DNA from: Bordetella genomosp. 13
Lineage (GTDB): Bacteria > Pseudomonadota > Gammaproteobacteria > Burkholderiales > Burkholderiaceae_B
Direction of reading: 5' to 3'
Length of the DNA stretch: 64,000 bases
Assembly (NCBI RefSeq): GCF_007679965.1
Contig: NZ_VEHL01000002.1
Span: 206,235-270,234 of the forward strand
The translations under genes and the position numbers were made by a program. The stretch's first letter is position 1; each line of letters begins with the position of its first letter. The notes beneath the pieces were generated by a model that saw only the letters and a program-made list of their open reading frames with translations, was not told the origin of the DNA and did no database searches. Shown here piece after piece: positions 27,148 to 36,968 of this stretch.

Positions 27148-28617
27148 ATGAAACGGCTGCTGGCCACCTTCCACGTGCTCAGCCTCACCATGCTGGTGTT
27201 CGCGCTGACCATGCTCGTCCCGCTGGGCGTGGCGTTCTTCGGTGACGACGCCGGCCTTGAGGCTTTCTGGCGCGGCTTCCTGCTGGCCCTGGTCATCGGC
27301 GGCCTGCTGTGGGCCTGCACCCGCCACGCGCGCACCGAGTTGCACGCGCGCGACGGCTTCCTGCTGGTGGCCATCGTGTGGGCCGGCCTGCCGCTGCTGG
27401 CCGCCATTCCGCTGCTGCTGTACTTCCACAACGCGGGCATGCCGCTGTCCTTCACCGACGCCTATTTCGAGGCCATGTCGGGGCTGACGTCCACCGGCGC
27501 CACGGTGCTGACGGGGCTGGAGCACCTGCCCGCGTCGATCAACCTGTGGCGAGCCACGCTGATCTGGATCGGCGGCATGGGCATCCTGGTGCTGGCCGTG
27601 GCCATCCTGCCGCTGCTGGGCGTGGGCGGTCATCAGGTGGTGCGGGCCGAGACGCCAGGTCCCATGAAGGACGAACGCCTGACGCCGCGCATCGCCGGCA
27701 CCGCCAAGGCCCTGTATGCCGTGTACTTCGGCCTGTCCATCGTCTGCCTGATCGCGTACCGCGCGGTGGGTCTGCCGTGGTTCGAGGCCTGGTGCCACAT
27801 GGCCACCACCATGGGCCTGGGCGGCTTCTCCACGTGGGACGAAGGCTTCGCGCATTTCGATTCGCTGTCGGTCGAACTGGTGGCCATGGTGTTCATGCTG
27901 ATCTCGGGCATCAACTTCGCCACGCACTTCACCGCGCTGCGCCAGCGCAGCGCGCGGGCCTATGTGCTCTGTCCGCAGACGCTGCCGTACCTCGGCCTGG
28001 TGCTGGGCGCGGGTGTGCTGATCTCGGCCTTCCTGTATGCCGAGGACGTGTATCCGGACCCGCTGCAGGCGCTGCGCTACGGCATGTTCAACACGATCTC
28101 GGTGGCCACCACCACCGGCTATGCCAACGCCGACTACACCACGTGGCCGCTGTTCGCGCCGCTGACCATGCTGCTGCTGTCGGCCATCGCCACCTCGGCG
28201 GGCTCCACGGGGGGCGGCATCAAGATCATCCGCGTGATCCTGCTGATCAAGCAGGCGCGCAACGAAGTGGTGACCATGCTGCATCCGCACGCGGTCAGCC
28301 CGGTGCGCATCAATGGCCGCGTGATCGACGCGCGCGTGATGTCCTCGGTGCTGGCCTTCATGCTGGTCTATGGCATGTCGCTGGCCGTGCTGACCGCCGT
28401 GCTGATGTTGTCGGGCATGGACCCCGTGCTGGCGTTCTCGGCCGTGATGGGCATGATCAATAACACCGGTCCCGGCCTGGGGGCGCTGGGCCCCATGGGC
28501 AGCTTCGCCACGCTCAACGACTTCCAGACCTGGGTCTGCACCTTCGCCATGCTGATCGGGCGGCTGGAGTTCCTGACGGTGCTGGTGCTGTTTACGCCGA
28601 TGTTCTGGCGCAAGTAG
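27148..28617 (+). CDS. trkH: Trk potassium channel subunit
   Basis: A 489-residue polytopic K+ transporter. Four pore-loop repeats are visible: SGLTSTGATVLTGLE, TMGLGGFSTWDEGF, VATTTGYANADYTTW and INNTGPGLGALG. Each contributes a selectivity-filter Gly. It lies 10 bp after trkA. Together with ntrYX it forms a conserved locus, so K+ uptake may be under control of that two-component pair. Start ATG 27148. Confidence 0.95.
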   Translation: MKRLLATFHVLSLTMLVFALTMLVPLGVAFFGDDAGLEAFWRGFLLALVIGGLLWACTRHARTELHARDGFLLVAIVWAGLPLLAAIPLLLYFHNAGMPLSFTDAYFEAMSGLTSTGATVLTGLEHLPASINLWRATLIWIGGMGILVLAVAILPLLGVGGHQVVRAETPGPMKDERLTPRIAGTAKALYAVYFGLSIVCLIAYRAVGLPWFEAWCHMATTMGLGGFSTWDEGFAHFDSLSVELVAMVFMLISGINFATHFTALRQRSARAYVLCPQTLPYLGLVLGAGVLISAFLYAEDVYPDPLQALRYGMFNTISVATTTGYANADYTTWPLFAPLTMLLLSAIATSAGSTGGGIKIIRVILLIKQARNEVVTMLHPHAVSPVRINGRVIDARVMSSVLAFMLVYGMSLAVLTAVLMLSGMDPVLAFSAVMGMINNTGPGLGALGPMGSFATLNDFQTWVCTFAMLIGRLEFLTVLVLFTPMFWRK

Positions 28618-28643
28618 CAGGACCTCGCGCGAGGCTCGATCCC

Positions 28644-29345
28644 ATGCACGCGGACACGGACATGACGGTGGCGGATTGTGTGGGCATCCTGTTGGCGGGC
28701 GGTTTCGGCCGCCGCTATGCGGCCCAGGCGCCGGGCGCCGACAAGCTGCTGGCGCGCTTGCCCGACGGCCGGCCGGTGGCCGTGGCGGCTGCGCAGGCCC
28801 TGCTGGCCGTGCTGCCGCGCGTGCATGCCGTCGTCAGGCCCGAGAACGCCGAACTGGCGGGCCTGCTGGCCGCCGAGGGCTGCCGGGTGGTGCCGGCCGA
28901 CGCCGCGAGATCGGGCATGGGCGCCAGCCTGGCCGCGGGAACGCGGGCGCTGCTGCACGCGTGCGGCACGCCCGAGCCGGCCACGGGCCATCCACCCGGC
29001 GCCATGGCACAGGATTCAGCGCGCCTTGCACGGCATGCCACCAGCCATCGATCTCCGGACCGCTGCCTGGTGGCCCTGGCCGACATGCCCTGGCTGAGGC
29101 CGGCCACCATCCGTCATATCGCCCTGCACAGCCGCAGCCATCCCATCGCCGCGCCGGTCTACCAGGCGCAGCGCGGGCATCCCGTGGCCTTCTCTGCCGC
29201 GCTGTGGCCGGAGTTGGCGCGCCTGGAAGGCGACACCGGCGCGCGCGACGTGCTGCGCCGCCATGGCGTGCACCTTCTGCCGGTGGACGACCCCGCGGTA
29301 CTGGTGGACGTGGATCTGCCGACCGACCTGGCGGATGGGGCATAG
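28644..29345 (+). CDS. MobA/MocA-like nucleotidyltransferase
   Basis: A 233-residue GT-A fold nucleotidyltransferase. The nucleotide-binding loop is GILLAGGFGRRY with Lys in ADKLLARL, and the metal site is LVALADMPWL. Such proteins make molybdopterin dinucleotide cofactors (MocA/MobA) or related compounds. GC-type substrate choice cannot be read. A Gly/Ala-rich insertion with HPPGAMAQDSARLARHATSH lies before the metal site. No molybdenum enzyme genes are nearby. Confidence 0.82.
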   Translation: MHADTDMTVADCVGILLAGGFGRRYAAQAPGADKLLARLPDGRPVAVAAAQALLAVLPRVHAVVRPENAELAGLLAAEGCRVVPADAARSGMGASLAAGTRALLHACGTPEPATGHPPGAMAQDSARLARHATSHRSPDRCLVALADMPWLRPATIRHIALHSRSHPIAAPVYQAQRGHPVAFSAALWPELARLEGDTGARDVLRRHGVHLLPVDDPAVLVDVDLPTDLADGA

Positions 29346-29735
29346 GGCGACTGCCTCGGCACCAGTTCGCGTGCACGCGTTGCTCAGAACGCGCTTTCCC
29401 GGGCAAAAATTTGCCCCTGAAAGCGGCTCGGACGGTAGTGGAAAACCCTTGCTATCGATTTCCCACCCGAGCTGCACAGCGTTGCATCCTCTGCATCTCG
29501 GCCCGGAACAAGCTGCAGACCCGCACCATTGCTTGAGTGTAAGTAGTCACTTCCTTCAAGGATGAGAAATGCCGTGCAGTTGGCCGATGTTGCGGATAAT
29601 TGTCACGATTGCTCGGCGTTTTGCCACATAACTCCCGCTATCATGCCTTCATAACCCCTAGACGCCCCCGGCACCCGGCCTGCTCCGGACTTTCGCCCGC
29701 GGCGCATCCGTAGCAAAACCTTCTAGGAGCCGGTG
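29346..29735. other. 390-bp non-coding region before the carboxylate-amine ligase gene
   Basis: No gene is supported. It holds the hairpin at 29392-29425 and an AT-richer part near 29590-29660 that probably contains the promoter of the downstream gene. TTGCCA (29624) and TATCAT (29639) are visible but too close to form a standard pair, so the promoter is not resolved. Confidence 0.45.
29392..29425. terminator. Strong hairpin after the nucleotidyltransferase gene
   Basis: Nested arms CGCTTTC/GAAAGCG and GGGCAAA/TTTGCCC form a long stem with a two-base loop. No T-tract follows, so it may act as a factor-dependent terminator or mRNA end. Confidence 0.45.
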
Positions 29736-30998
29736 ATGGAACAGATCCCGTTCACCCCGTCAGCCCCCAATACGTTGGGCATTGAACTCGAACTGCAATT
29801 GATTCACCCGGGCAGCTTCGATCTGGCCGCCGCGTCGGATGAACTGCTGGCCCAACTGGCCAATCACCCCATCGCGGACCGCGTCAAACCCGAAATCACC
29901 CGCTCGATGATCGAGCTGAATTCTTCCGTCCATGAGCATCCCAAGGGCCTGCAGGCCGAGATGCGCGAGATGCGCGACGTGCTGTGCGAGGCGGCCGACG
30001 CCGTCGGCGTGCTGGTCTCGGGCGGTGGTGCGCACCCCTTCATGCGCTGGCAGGACCGCGCCATCCACGACAGCCCGCGTTTCCAGTACCTGGCCGAGAT
30101 GTACGGCTACCTGGCCCGCCAGTTCACGGTGTTCGGCCAACACATCCACCTGGGCGTGGGGTCAGGGGACGAGGCCATCCGCATGGTGCATGGCCTGTCG
30201 CCCTACGTGCCGCACTTCATCGCGCTGTCGGCCTCGTCGCCGTACTGCGAAGGGGTGGACACCCTGTATTCGTGCTGCCGACTGAACGCGGTCAACAGCT
30301 TCCCGCTGTCCGGCCACATGCCGCCCGACGTGGGCGACTGGTATCGCTTCGAAGCTCACATCGCGCAACTGCGTTCCACCGGCCTGGCGGAAAGCATCAA
30401 GGACCTGTACTGGGACATCCGACCCAAGCCCGAATTCGGCACCGTCGAAATCCGGGTGTGCGACACGCCCCTGACCATCGAGCGCGCCTGCCAGATGGCG
30501 GCCTTCGCGCAGGCGCTGGCGGTGCTGGTGTCGCGGGATCCCGCGCCGGGCGACAAGGCCTGGCTGGCCTACCGCAGCAACCATTTCCAGGCCTGCCGTT
30601 TCGGCCTGCATGGCAGCTACGTCACGCCGGACGGGCAGCGCGTGCGCCTGCAGGACCACGCGCGCGAACTGCTGGATCGCCTGATGCCCATCGCCGAGGA
30701 ACTGGGCACCACGGACATGCTGGCCGGCCTGCGCGACGAGATCCAGCGCGGCGGCAACGACGCGCGCTGGATGCGCAGCCAGTTCAATCGCGCCCGCGAA
30801 CTGCCCCTGTTGGTCGAGACCCTGACGCGCGCGTGGCGCCATGGCCGCGACGGCGCGCAGGTGGTGGATCCGGCGCCCGCGCGCCGGCGCATCCGCGCGA
30901 CGTCCGAGCCGGTGGGGCATACCCCGGCGCACGACGTGCAGGCGCTGGCAACGCCCGAGGTGGCGGGCACGCGCAACTGGCAGGACAGGCTGCACTGA
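29736..30998 (+). CDS. YbdK-type carboxylate-amine ligase (GCS2 family)
   Basis: A 419-residue member of the GCS2/YbdK family, which joins glutamate or another carboxylate to an amine such as cysteine using ATP. Family motifs are [55 protein letters not shown] and [12 protein letters not shown]. Core proteins have about 370 residues; the last 45 residues here are a basic, probably disordered tail ([18 protein letters not shown]). ATG 29736 has AGGAG six bases upstream. True substrates are unknown. Confidence 0.9.
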   Translation: MEQIPFTPSAPNTLGIELELQLIHPGSFDLAAASDELLAQLANHPIADRVKPEITRSMIELNSSVHEHPKGLQAEMREMRDVLCEAADAVGVLVSGGGAHPFMRWQDRAIHDSPRFQYLAEMYGYLARQFTVFGQHIHLGVGSGDEAIRMVHGLSPYVPHFIALSASSPYCEGVDTLYSCCRLNAVNSFPLSGHMPPDVGDWYRFEAHIAQLRSTGLAESIKDLYWDIRPKPEFGTVEIRVCDTPLTIERACQMAAFAQALAVLVSRDPAPGDKAWLAYRSNHFQACRFGLHGSYVTPDGQRVRLQDHARELLDRLMPIAEELGTTDMLAGLRDEIQRGGNDARWMRSQFNRARELPLLVETLTRAWRHGRDGAQVVDPAPARRRIRATSEPVGHTPAHDVQALATPEVAGTRNWQDRLH

Positions 30999-31011
30999 GG
31001 CGCAGGACAGC

Positions 31012-31935
31012 CTAGCTGCTCCGCCGTCCCCCGATCGCATTGACCGACAGGCGCGTCTCGCCCGGCGTGGCGCGGTGCGCGGCGGCGCGCCACGCATGGC
31101 CATAGGCCACCTCGATCGACAGGCCGATGCGGCCGTCCGGCCCGCGCTGCGCCGCCAGGGCGTCGCACAGCCGGTCGCGCCAGGCGCGGCCGGCCAGGCC
31201 GGCGCGCCGTCCCAGGGCGGGATTGCCGCCCAGCGCGCGCACGTCTTCCAGCAGGCGCTGCGGCGTCTCGTAGGTCAGGGTCAGGATTTCCTGGTCCATG
31301 ACGGGATCGGAGAAACCGTTTTCCACCAGCAGGTCGCCGAAGTCGTGCATGTCCACGAAGCCGGGTGTGGCGGTCTGCAGGCCCGCGTCGTCCAAGGCCT
31401 GGCGCAGTTCGCGCAGGGTGGCGGGGCCCAGGCACGAGAACATCGCCAGTCCTCCCACGCGCAGGGTGCGGCGCCATTCGGCCAGCACCGCGTGCGGCGC
31501 GGGATGCCAGTGCAACGCCAGGTTCGACCAGACCAGGTCCAGCGACTCGGGCGCCAGGCCGCTGTCGGCCAGATCGGCCTGCACGTAGCGCGTCTCGGGC
31601 TTGCCGGAGCGCGTCAGCTTGCCCAGCCAGGCGCCCACGCCCGACGGCGCGAAACGCCCGCGCGCGCATGCCAGCAAGGGCGCACAGGCGTCCAGGCCGG
31701 TGTAGGCGGCTTGCGGATAGCGCTCGCGCAGCAGCGTCAGGTTGTCGCCCGCGCCGCAGCCGGCGTCCAGCATCTGCGCCGGTTGCAGGCGGATGTACTG
31801 CAGCCGGCCCAGCATGCGCCGGGCCACCTCGCCGTACAGGAACTGGGCATCGGACAGGTCGCCGCGGCGGGCGAACTGGCGGATGACGTGCTGGGAAGAC
31901 AGGGGAAGCGTGGGCAGGGCGGAGGACTGGGACAT
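31012..31935 (-). CDS. BioC-like SAM-dependent methyltransferase
   Basis: A 307-residue class I methyltransferase. Motif I is MLDAGCGAGDNLTLL, then YTGLDAC and post-I elements VQADLADSGLAP and LDLVWSNLALHW. The layout resembles BioC (malonyl-ACP methyltransferase of biotin synthesis), and the position next to divergent comF supports that. BioC is usually 250-290 residues. The N-terminal SSQHVIRQFARRGD is also BioC-like. No other biotin genes lie here, so the call is kept general. Confidence 0.78.
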   Translation of the reverse strand: MSQSSALPTLPLSSQHVIRQFARRGDLSDAQFLYGEVARRMLGRLQYIRLQPAQMLDAGCGAGDNLTLLRERYPQAAYTGLDACAPLLACARGRFAPSGVGAWLGKLTRSGKPETRYVQADLADSGLAPESLDLVWSNLALHWHPAPHAVLAEWRRTLRVGGLAMFSCLGPATLRELRQALDDAGLQTATPGFVDMHDFGDLLVENGFSDPVMDQEILTLTYETPQRLLEDVRALGGNPALGRRAGLAGRAWRDRLCDALAAQRGPDGRIGLSIEVAYGHAWRAAAHRATPGETRLSVNAIGGRRSS

Positions 31936-32021
31936 TTCTGTCGCGCCGCCCGTGACGGGGCGCGCGTATGCGTGATCTGATGGGGGCCGGCGCCCGTGTG
32001 CGCGACGACGGCGGTTTCCCG

Positions 32022-32837
32022 ATGCCTCCCATTATTGCCCATCCACCTGTCCATGCGCTGCGTCGGGCCATACGCGCCTGGGGTCTTGCCTGGCGCCGGC
32101 TGGCCGCCAGGGCGGGTTCGGCGTGTCCGGCCTGTGGCGGCGCCGCGCGCGGCGGACGCCTGTGCGAACCCTGCGTGGAGGACGTGCTGGAGGGCGTGCT
32201 GGACCCCGATGGCCTGCGTTGCCAGCGCTGCGCCTTGCGCTTGTCTTGCGCGGCGCTGCCGCGCGACCTGCCCGCCGGCGCGGTCCTGTGCGTGGACTGC
32301 CTGCTGCATCCGCCCGCCTTCGCGCGGACGGTTGCCGCGTTCGACTACGAGCCGCCATTCGATGGCCTGGTCCAGCGCTACAAGGGCGAGCACCGCTACG
32401 TGATGGCCGGCGCGCTGGCGCACCTGCTGTACTGCGCCTGGCTGGCGGCCGACGTGGAGGGCCCGCCCGTTCAGGCGCTGGTGCCCGTCCCGGCCAGCCG
32501 GAGCTCGCTGCGGCGACGCGGTTTCAATACCGCCGCGGAGCTGGCGGCGGCCCTGGGCGCGCAGGCGAATGTGCCGGTGCTGCGCACGGCCCTGCACCGG
32601 CGCCGCGAGGACGGCCGGCGCCAGGCGTCGTTGGGGCGACGGCAGCGCGAGGCGGCCGTGCAGGGCCTGTATGCCTGCCGGCGGCCGCTGCCGCCCCTGC
32701 ACGTGGGGCTGGTGGACGACGTGATGACCACGGGCAGCACGGTGGATGCGGCGGCGCGCGCGCTGCTGGGGGCGGGCGCCGCGCGGGTCACGGTGCTGGT
32801 GGCGGCGCGCACGCCCGCCTTGCCCTCCCGGGACTGA
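32022..32837 (+). CDS. comF: ComF-family phosphoribosyltransferase-like protein
   Basis: A 271-residue ComF family protein. The N-terminal zinc-binding part has four CxxC pairs (CPAC, CEPC, CQRC, CVDC). The C-terminal PRTase-like domain has VGLVDDVMTTGSTVDAAAR. ComF/GntX proteins contribute to DNA uptake or use of DNA in related bacteria. ATG 31968 would add 18 residues lacking family features, and would leave only 32 bp from the divergent methyltransferase start, so 32022 is preferred. Confidence 0.85.
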   Translation: MPPIIAHPPVHALRRAIRAWGLAWRRLAARAGSACPACGGAARGGRLCEPCVEDVLEGVLDPDGLRCQRCALRLSCAALPRDLPAGAVLCVDCLLHPPAFARTVAAFDYEPPFDGLVQRYKGEHRYVMAGALAHLLYCAWLAADVEGPPVQALVPVPASRSSLRRRGFNTAAELAAALGAQANVPVLRTALHRRREDGRRQASLGRRQREAAVQGLYACRRPLPPLHVGLVDDVMTTGSTVDAAARALLGAGAARVTVLVAARTPALPSRD

Positions 32838-32897
32838 GCGGGCGGGGCTGCGCATCACCCGACGGTCAGGGCAGTTGTTCCTGGCCTGGCCAACGCC

Positions 32898-32927
32898 GGA
32901 CATCATGTCCCGCGTCCTTTCGGGACA
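32898..32927 (+). repeat. Overlapping alternative hairpins before trmL
   Basis: GGACAT-C-ATGTCC is a perfect palindrome at 32898-32910. Its second arm also belongs to TGTCCCG at 32906-32912, which pairs with CGGGACA at 32921-32927. The two structures are mutually exclusive. It lies between comF and trmL. Confidence 0.4.
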
Positions 32928-33001
32928 CTCCGGCACCCGGCGCGTCGTGCTGGCAAAATGACGGCTTTCGTTCCTCGGCATGCCGCCGAGCCGCAAGCGC
33001 C

Positions 33002-33472
33002 ATGTTCCACGTCGTCCTCGTCTGCCCCGAAATCCCGCCCAACACGGGCAACGTCATCAGGCTGTGCGCCAATACCGGCTCGCAGCTGCACCTGGTGCGC
33101 CCGCTGGGGTTCGAACTGGACGATGCGCGCCTGCGGCGCGCCGGACTGGACTACCACGAATGGCAGCCCATGCAGGTGCACGACACGCTGCAGCTGGCGC
33201 TCGCCGCCACGGGCGCGCCAGCCGAGCGCATCTATGCGCTGACCACCCGCACCGCGCACAGCGTGGCCACGACGGCCTTCCGGCCTGGAGACGTTTTCGT
33301 GTTCGGTCGCGAGACGGCGGGCTTGTCGGACGAGCACATGGCGTGCTTCGCCGATGCGCAATGCCTGCGCCTGCCCATGCTGCCGGGCCAACGCAGCCTG
33401 AACCTGTCCAATGCCGTGGCGGTGACGGTGTTCGAGGCGTGGCGGCAGCAGGGCTACGAAGGCGCGGTGTAG
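33002..33472 (+). CDS. trmL: tRNA (cytidine/uridine-2'-O-)-methyltransferase TrmL
   Basis: A 156-residue SPOUT methyltransferase that modifies the wobble base of tRNA(Leu). SPOUT motifs are intact: PPNTGNVIRLCANTG, VFGRETAGLSDE and RSLNLSNAVAVTVFEAW. The length matches E. coli TrmL (157 residues). It follows comF, a common order in this group. Start ATG 33002 at MFHVVLVCPEIPP. Confidence 0.94.
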   Translation: MFHVVLVCPEIPPNTGNVIRLCANTGSQLHLVRPLGFELDDARLRRAGLDYHEWQPMQVHDTLQLALAATGAPAERIYALTTRTAHSVATTAFRPGDVFVFGRETAGLSDEHMACFADAQCLRLPMLPGQRSLNLSNAVAVTVFEAWRQQGYEGAV

Positions 33473-33476
33473 CGGC

Positions 33477-33525
33477 GCCGGCCCGTCCCGGCATGGCGCC
33501 ATGCCGCGGACATTGACGGGCCGGC
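33477..33525. repeat. Nested inverted repeat between convergent genes
   Basis: Outer arms GCCGGCCCGTC (33477-33487) and GACGGGCCGGC (33515-33525) enclose an 18-bp perfect palindrome, CGGCATGGCGCCATGCCG, at 33489-33506. It lies between trmL and the convergent exported-protein gene, so may end transcription in both directions. There is no T-tract. Confidence 0.55.
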
Positions 33526-33565
33526 CCGCCGCCAGCGGCGCGCCTTGCGCGCCACGTTCCGGCGG

Positions 33566-34084
33566 TCAGTTGATGCTGTAGCCGCGCCCCAGCAGGCACG
33601 CGCCGATGGAACGGGTATACGAGTCCGTCTGCGCGCCGGTGGTCCACTGCGACGCCTGGTTGGGATCGAAGCCGCTCTGGTTGGCGGCCCAGCGCTCGCA
33701 TTCGCCGCGGTCGCGCGCCTGCTGCGAGGGGCTTTGGCCGCGTGCGGGATAGGCGATGACGTCGGCCGCGGCCACGCGCTGCGGCGGGGGCGGAGCCACG
33801 TATTGCACGGGCGGCGCCACGTACACCGGCTGCGGCGCGACATAGACGGGCGGGGGGCTGTAGTACACCGGCGCCGGGCCGTAGACGTAGCTGGGCCGCG
33901 AGTTCAGGGCGATGTAGGTGCCGGCCGCCGCCAGACCCAATGCGCCGCCGATGACCCAGCCGCTGCTGGGGCCGTGGTAGCCGCGATAGCCATGGTGATA
34001 GCCCCAGGCGGACGCCGTGGTGCTGAACGAGGCGAGCGCCATCGCGAGCGCCGCGCCCGCGATACGCAGAGTATGAATCTTCAT
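33566..34084 (-). CDS. Exported Pro/Tyr-rich protein
   Basis: A 172-residue protein with a signal peptide ending at ASAWG (about residue 26). After a Gly-rich hydrophobic patch (WVIGGALGLAAAGTYIAL, a possible glycine-zipper) comes a Pro/Val/Tyr-rich repeat region with PVYYSPPPVYVAP, and a C-terminal domain CERWAANQSGFDPNQASQW with two Cys that could be disulfide-bonded. It is likely a periplasmic or outer-membrane associated protein. Function unknown; such glycine-zipper proteins are common in Burkholderiales. Confidence 0.78.
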   Translation of the reverse strand: MKIHTLRIAGAALAMALASFSTTASAWGYHHGYRGYHGPSSGWVIGGALGLAAAGTYIALNSRPSYVYGPAPVYYSPPPVYVAPQPVYVAPPVQYVAPPPPQRVAAADVIAYPARGQSPSQQARDRGECERWAANQSGFDPNQASQWTTGAQTDSYTRSIGACLLGRGYSIN

Positions 34085-34286
34085 GTCGAACTCCTGAGCC
34101 GGCGCCGGGGGCGCGATGCGCATCCGCCGGTCGGCTGTGGATAATGTACCCAGGCGGGGCTGTCGCGTCGCTGTCTGGGGCAGTAATGAGACATCTTGGC
34201 GCATGTGGCCATTTCAGTCGGTTTCAATGGGGTCGGATGCCCGCTGCTGCGGCGCATCGCCCCATTGTGCATTGCCCCGAGCTGCG

Positions 34287-35279
34287 TTAGTCCAGCGACA
34301 GGTTCAGACGCGCGATGACCTCGTCCCAGCGCGTCTTTTCGTCGCGGATGCGGCGCGTCAGGTCTTCGGGCGTGGACCAGGCAGGGGTGAAATACTGCAA
34401 CGCCAGTTGCTTGCGCACCGCTTCGCTGTCGATGATGTTGGCCAGCTCGCGGTTCAGGCGTTCGATGACGGGCGTGGGCGTGCCCGCCGGCGCCAGGATG
34501 GCGTTCCACGAAATGGCCTCGAACCCCGGATAGCCCTGCTGCGCCATGGTGGGAATGCCGGGCAGCGCCTCGCTGGGCTGCAGGCTGGTCACGGCCAGCG
34601 CCTTCACCTTGCCGCTGCGTACTTGCGGCATGGCGATGGCCGGCACCATGAAGCCGGCGTGCACGTCGCCGCCGATGATGGCGCTGATGACCTGCGGAAA
34701 GCCTGGATACGGAATCTGCGCCAGGTCGATGTTCGCTTCATGCTTGAACATTTCCATGGCCAGGTGCGCCGAGCTGCCCGGGCCGACCGAACCGTAGTTC
34801 AGCGAGCCGGCGCGGCTGCGCGCCAGCGCCACGAATTCCTGCACGTCGGACGCGGGCAGGCTGGCCGGCACCGTCAGCACGTTGGGGCTGGTGGCCACCA
34901 GCGTGATCGGCGCCAGGTCGGTCAGCGGATCGTAGCCCAGTGTTTTCTTGTACAGCGTCGGCGCGGTCACCAGCGGACCGTTGATGGTGTAGAGCAGCGT
35001 GTAGCCATCGGGCTTGGCCTGCGCCACCAGGCGCGTGCCGATGTTGCCGCCCGCGCCGGGCTTGTTGTCCACCACGATGGCCTGGCCCAGCACCTGGCCC
35101 AGCGGCTCGGCGATGGTGCGCGCCAGCAGGTCGGGGGACGAGCCGGGCGGGAAGGGCACCACAAGGTGCACGGGACGGTCCGGCCATTCGGCGTGCGCGG
35201 CGGCGGGCAGCACGGCGGCGGCGATCAGGGCGAGGCAGGCGCGGCGAAGCAGCCGGCCGGCACGCGTGGCGTAGGGCAT
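34287..35279 (-). CDS. Bug/TctC-family periplasmic solute receptor
   Basis: A 330-residue Bug receptor. The signal peptide ends near AAAHAEW (residue 31). Motifs are HLVVPFPPGSSPDLLARTIAE split at PGS, DNKPGAGGNIGTRLVAQAKPDG and AQIPYPGFPQVISAIIGGDV. It is one of two such receptors in the window, both away from tctAB. It lies 54 bp downstream of gpsA in the same direction. The ligand is unknown. Confidence 0.92.
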   Translation of the reverse strand: MPYATRAGRLLRRACLALIAAAVLPAAAHAEWPDRPVHLVVPFPPGSSPDLLARTIAEPLGQVLGQAIVVDNKPGAGGNIGTRLVAQAKPDGYTLLYTINGPLVTAPTLYKKTLGYDPLTDLAPITLVATSPNVLTVPASLPASDVQEFVALARSRAGSLNYGSVGPGSSAHLAMEMFKHEANIDLAQIPYPGFPQVISAIIGGDVHAGFMVPAIAMPQVRSGKVKALAVTSLQPSEALPGIPTMAQQGYPGFEAISWNAILAPAGTPTPVIERLNRELANIIDSEAVRKQLALQYFTPAWSTPEDLTRRIRDEKTRWDEVIARLNLSLD

Positions 35280-35333
35280 GTGAGGTCTCCTTGGGCGGCG
35301 GAAAGTTCTTGGTGTGGTTCTTGCGTGACGGCG

Positions 35334-36389
35334 TCAGCCGACGGGATGCTCGGGACGCGCTTCGCGCGCCAGCAGCGCCGAGACGGCCGTCATGGGGGCG
35401 ACGCCGTCGAACAGCACGGCGCAGACGGCTTCGGTGATGGGCAGTTCGACGTCCAGCGCGCGGGCGCGCTGCAGCACTGCGCGGGCGCAGCGCACGCCTT
35501 CGGCCGTGATGCCGCTGGCCAGGATGTCGGCCAGCTTGCGGCCGGCGCCGATCTCGAGCCCGACGCGGCGGTTGCGCGACAGTTCGCCGGTGGCGGTCAG
35601 CACCAGGTCGCCCAGGCCCGTGAGGCCGGCGAAGGTCTCGGCCTGCGCCCCCAAAGCGATGCCGAAGCGGGTGATCTCGGCCAGGCCGCGGGTAATGAGC
35701 GCCGCGCGGGCATTGGTGCCCAGCGCCAGGCCGTCGGCGACGCCGCAGGCCACTGCGATGACGTTCTTCAGCGCGCCGCCGACCTCCACGCCGACCACGT
35801 CGGTGCTGGCGTAGACGCGCATGGCGCCGCCATGCAGCGCGGCGATGGCCAGGCTGGCCACCTGCGGGTGGGTACTGGCGGCGGTGAGCGCCACGGGCAG
35901 GCCCTGCGCGACTTCGCGCGCGAAGGACGGGCCCGACAGCACGCCGCCGCGCCAACCGGGCAGGCCGGCCAACGCGTGCTGGGCGATTTCATGGGGCAGG
36001 CGGCCACTGTCTTCCTCGAACCCTTTGCAGGTCCAGACCAGCGGCACGTCTTCGAGGCGGTGACGCGGCAGGCGTTGCGCCAGGTCGCGGCACATGGCGT
36101 CCAGGCCCGCGACGGGCACGCCCAGGATGATCAGGCCGGGTTCGGACCCGGCAGCCAGGAACGCCAGGGCCTCATCGACGTCAGCGCTGAAGCGCAGCGC
36201 GGCGGGCAGGCCGACGCCCGGCAGATAGCGCGCGTTCTCGTGGTCGCGCGCCATGGCGTCCACGCGCGCCGCGTCCCGGGCCCAGAGCAGGGTGGGATGG
36301 CGGCGCGCGGCGGCCGCGGCAAGCGCCGTGCCCCAACTGCCCGCGCCCAGGACGGCGACGCGGGGCGCGGAAGGAGACGCAGCAACCAT
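35334..36389 (-). CDS. gpsA: Glycerol-3-phosphate dehydrogenase [NAD(P)+]
   Basis: A 351-residue enzyme that makes sn-glycerol-3-phosphate for phospholipids. The Rossmann motif is [14 protein letters not shown], followed by [12 protein letters not shown]. The catalytic Lys region is [17 protein letters not shown], and [20 protein letters not shown] is conserved. It is translated 18 bp after secB, a conserved pairing in this group. Length is slightly over the typical 330 residues. Confidence 0.96.
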   Translation of the reverse strand: MVAASPSAPRVAVLGAGSWGTALAAAAARRHPTLLWARDAARVDAMARDHENARYLPGVGLPAALRFSADVDEALAFLAAGSEPGLIILGVPVAGLDAMCRDLAQRLPRHRLEDVPLVWTCKGFEEDSGRLPHEIAQHALAGLPGWRGGVLSGPSFAREVAQGLPVALTAASTHPQVASLAIAALHGGAMRVYASTDVVGVEVGGALKNVIAVACGVADGLALGTNARAALITRGLAEITRFGIALGAQAETFAGLTGLGDLVLTATGELSRNRRVGLEIGAGRKLADILASGITAEGVRCARAVLQRARALDVELPITEAVCAVLFDGVAPMTAVSALLAREARPEHPVG

Positions 36390-36407
36390 GGCGCGGCCAA
36401 CCGCCGA

Positions 36408-36926
36408 TTACTGGCGCGTGGCGCCCGGAGGCAGGATGATGCCGGCGTCGGCGCCGTTGGGGGCCTGCTGCTGTTGCTGCAGCTCGGCGATGCGCTGTTC
36501 GTACAGGGCCTGGAAGTTGACTTCGGCCAGATGCAGCGCGGGCAGCGACGTGCGGGTGATGGCGTCGGCGATGTTGGCGCGCAGGTACGGGTACAGCATG
36601 GTCGGGCAGACGATGCCCAGCAGCGGATCCATCTGTTCGGCCGGGATGTTGGCCAGTTCGAAGATGCCGGCCTGGGTGCCTTCGACCAGGTACAGGACCT
36701 TGTCGTTGATGCGGGTGGTGACCGTGGCCGTGACGGTGGATTCGAACACGGTCTCGGCCAGGCGCTGGCCGCCGACGTTGATGCTGACTTCGACCTGCGG
36801 CGTTTCCTGTTCCAGGAAGACGTGCGGAGCGTTGGGCATCTCCAGCGAGAGGTCCTTCAGGTAGACGCGTTGCAGATTGAACGAAGGCGCGTCCGCTTGC
36901 TGGGTGTTTTGGTCCTGGTCAGCCAT
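36408..36926 (-). CDS. secB: Protein-export chaperone SecB
   Basis: A 172-residue tetrameric chaperone that holds precursors unfolded for SecA. Typical segments are [20 protein letters not shown] near the start, [20 protein letters not shown] and [28 protein letters not shown] read across residues 90-120. It sits between grxC and gpsA in a conserved operon. Confidence 0.97.
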   Translation of the reverse strand: MADQDQNTQQADAPSFNLQRVYLKDLSLEMPNAPHVFLEQETPQVEVSINVGGQRLAETVFESTVTATVTTRINDKVLYLVEGTQAGIFELANIPAEQMDPLLGIVCPTMLYPYLRANIADAITRTSLPALHLAEVNFQALYEQRIAELQQQQQAPNGADAGIILPPGATRQ

Positions 36927-36968
36927 GGTGATTCCGGTTGGTGGGGTCGAATGAAAGGGTCTTGCGCG

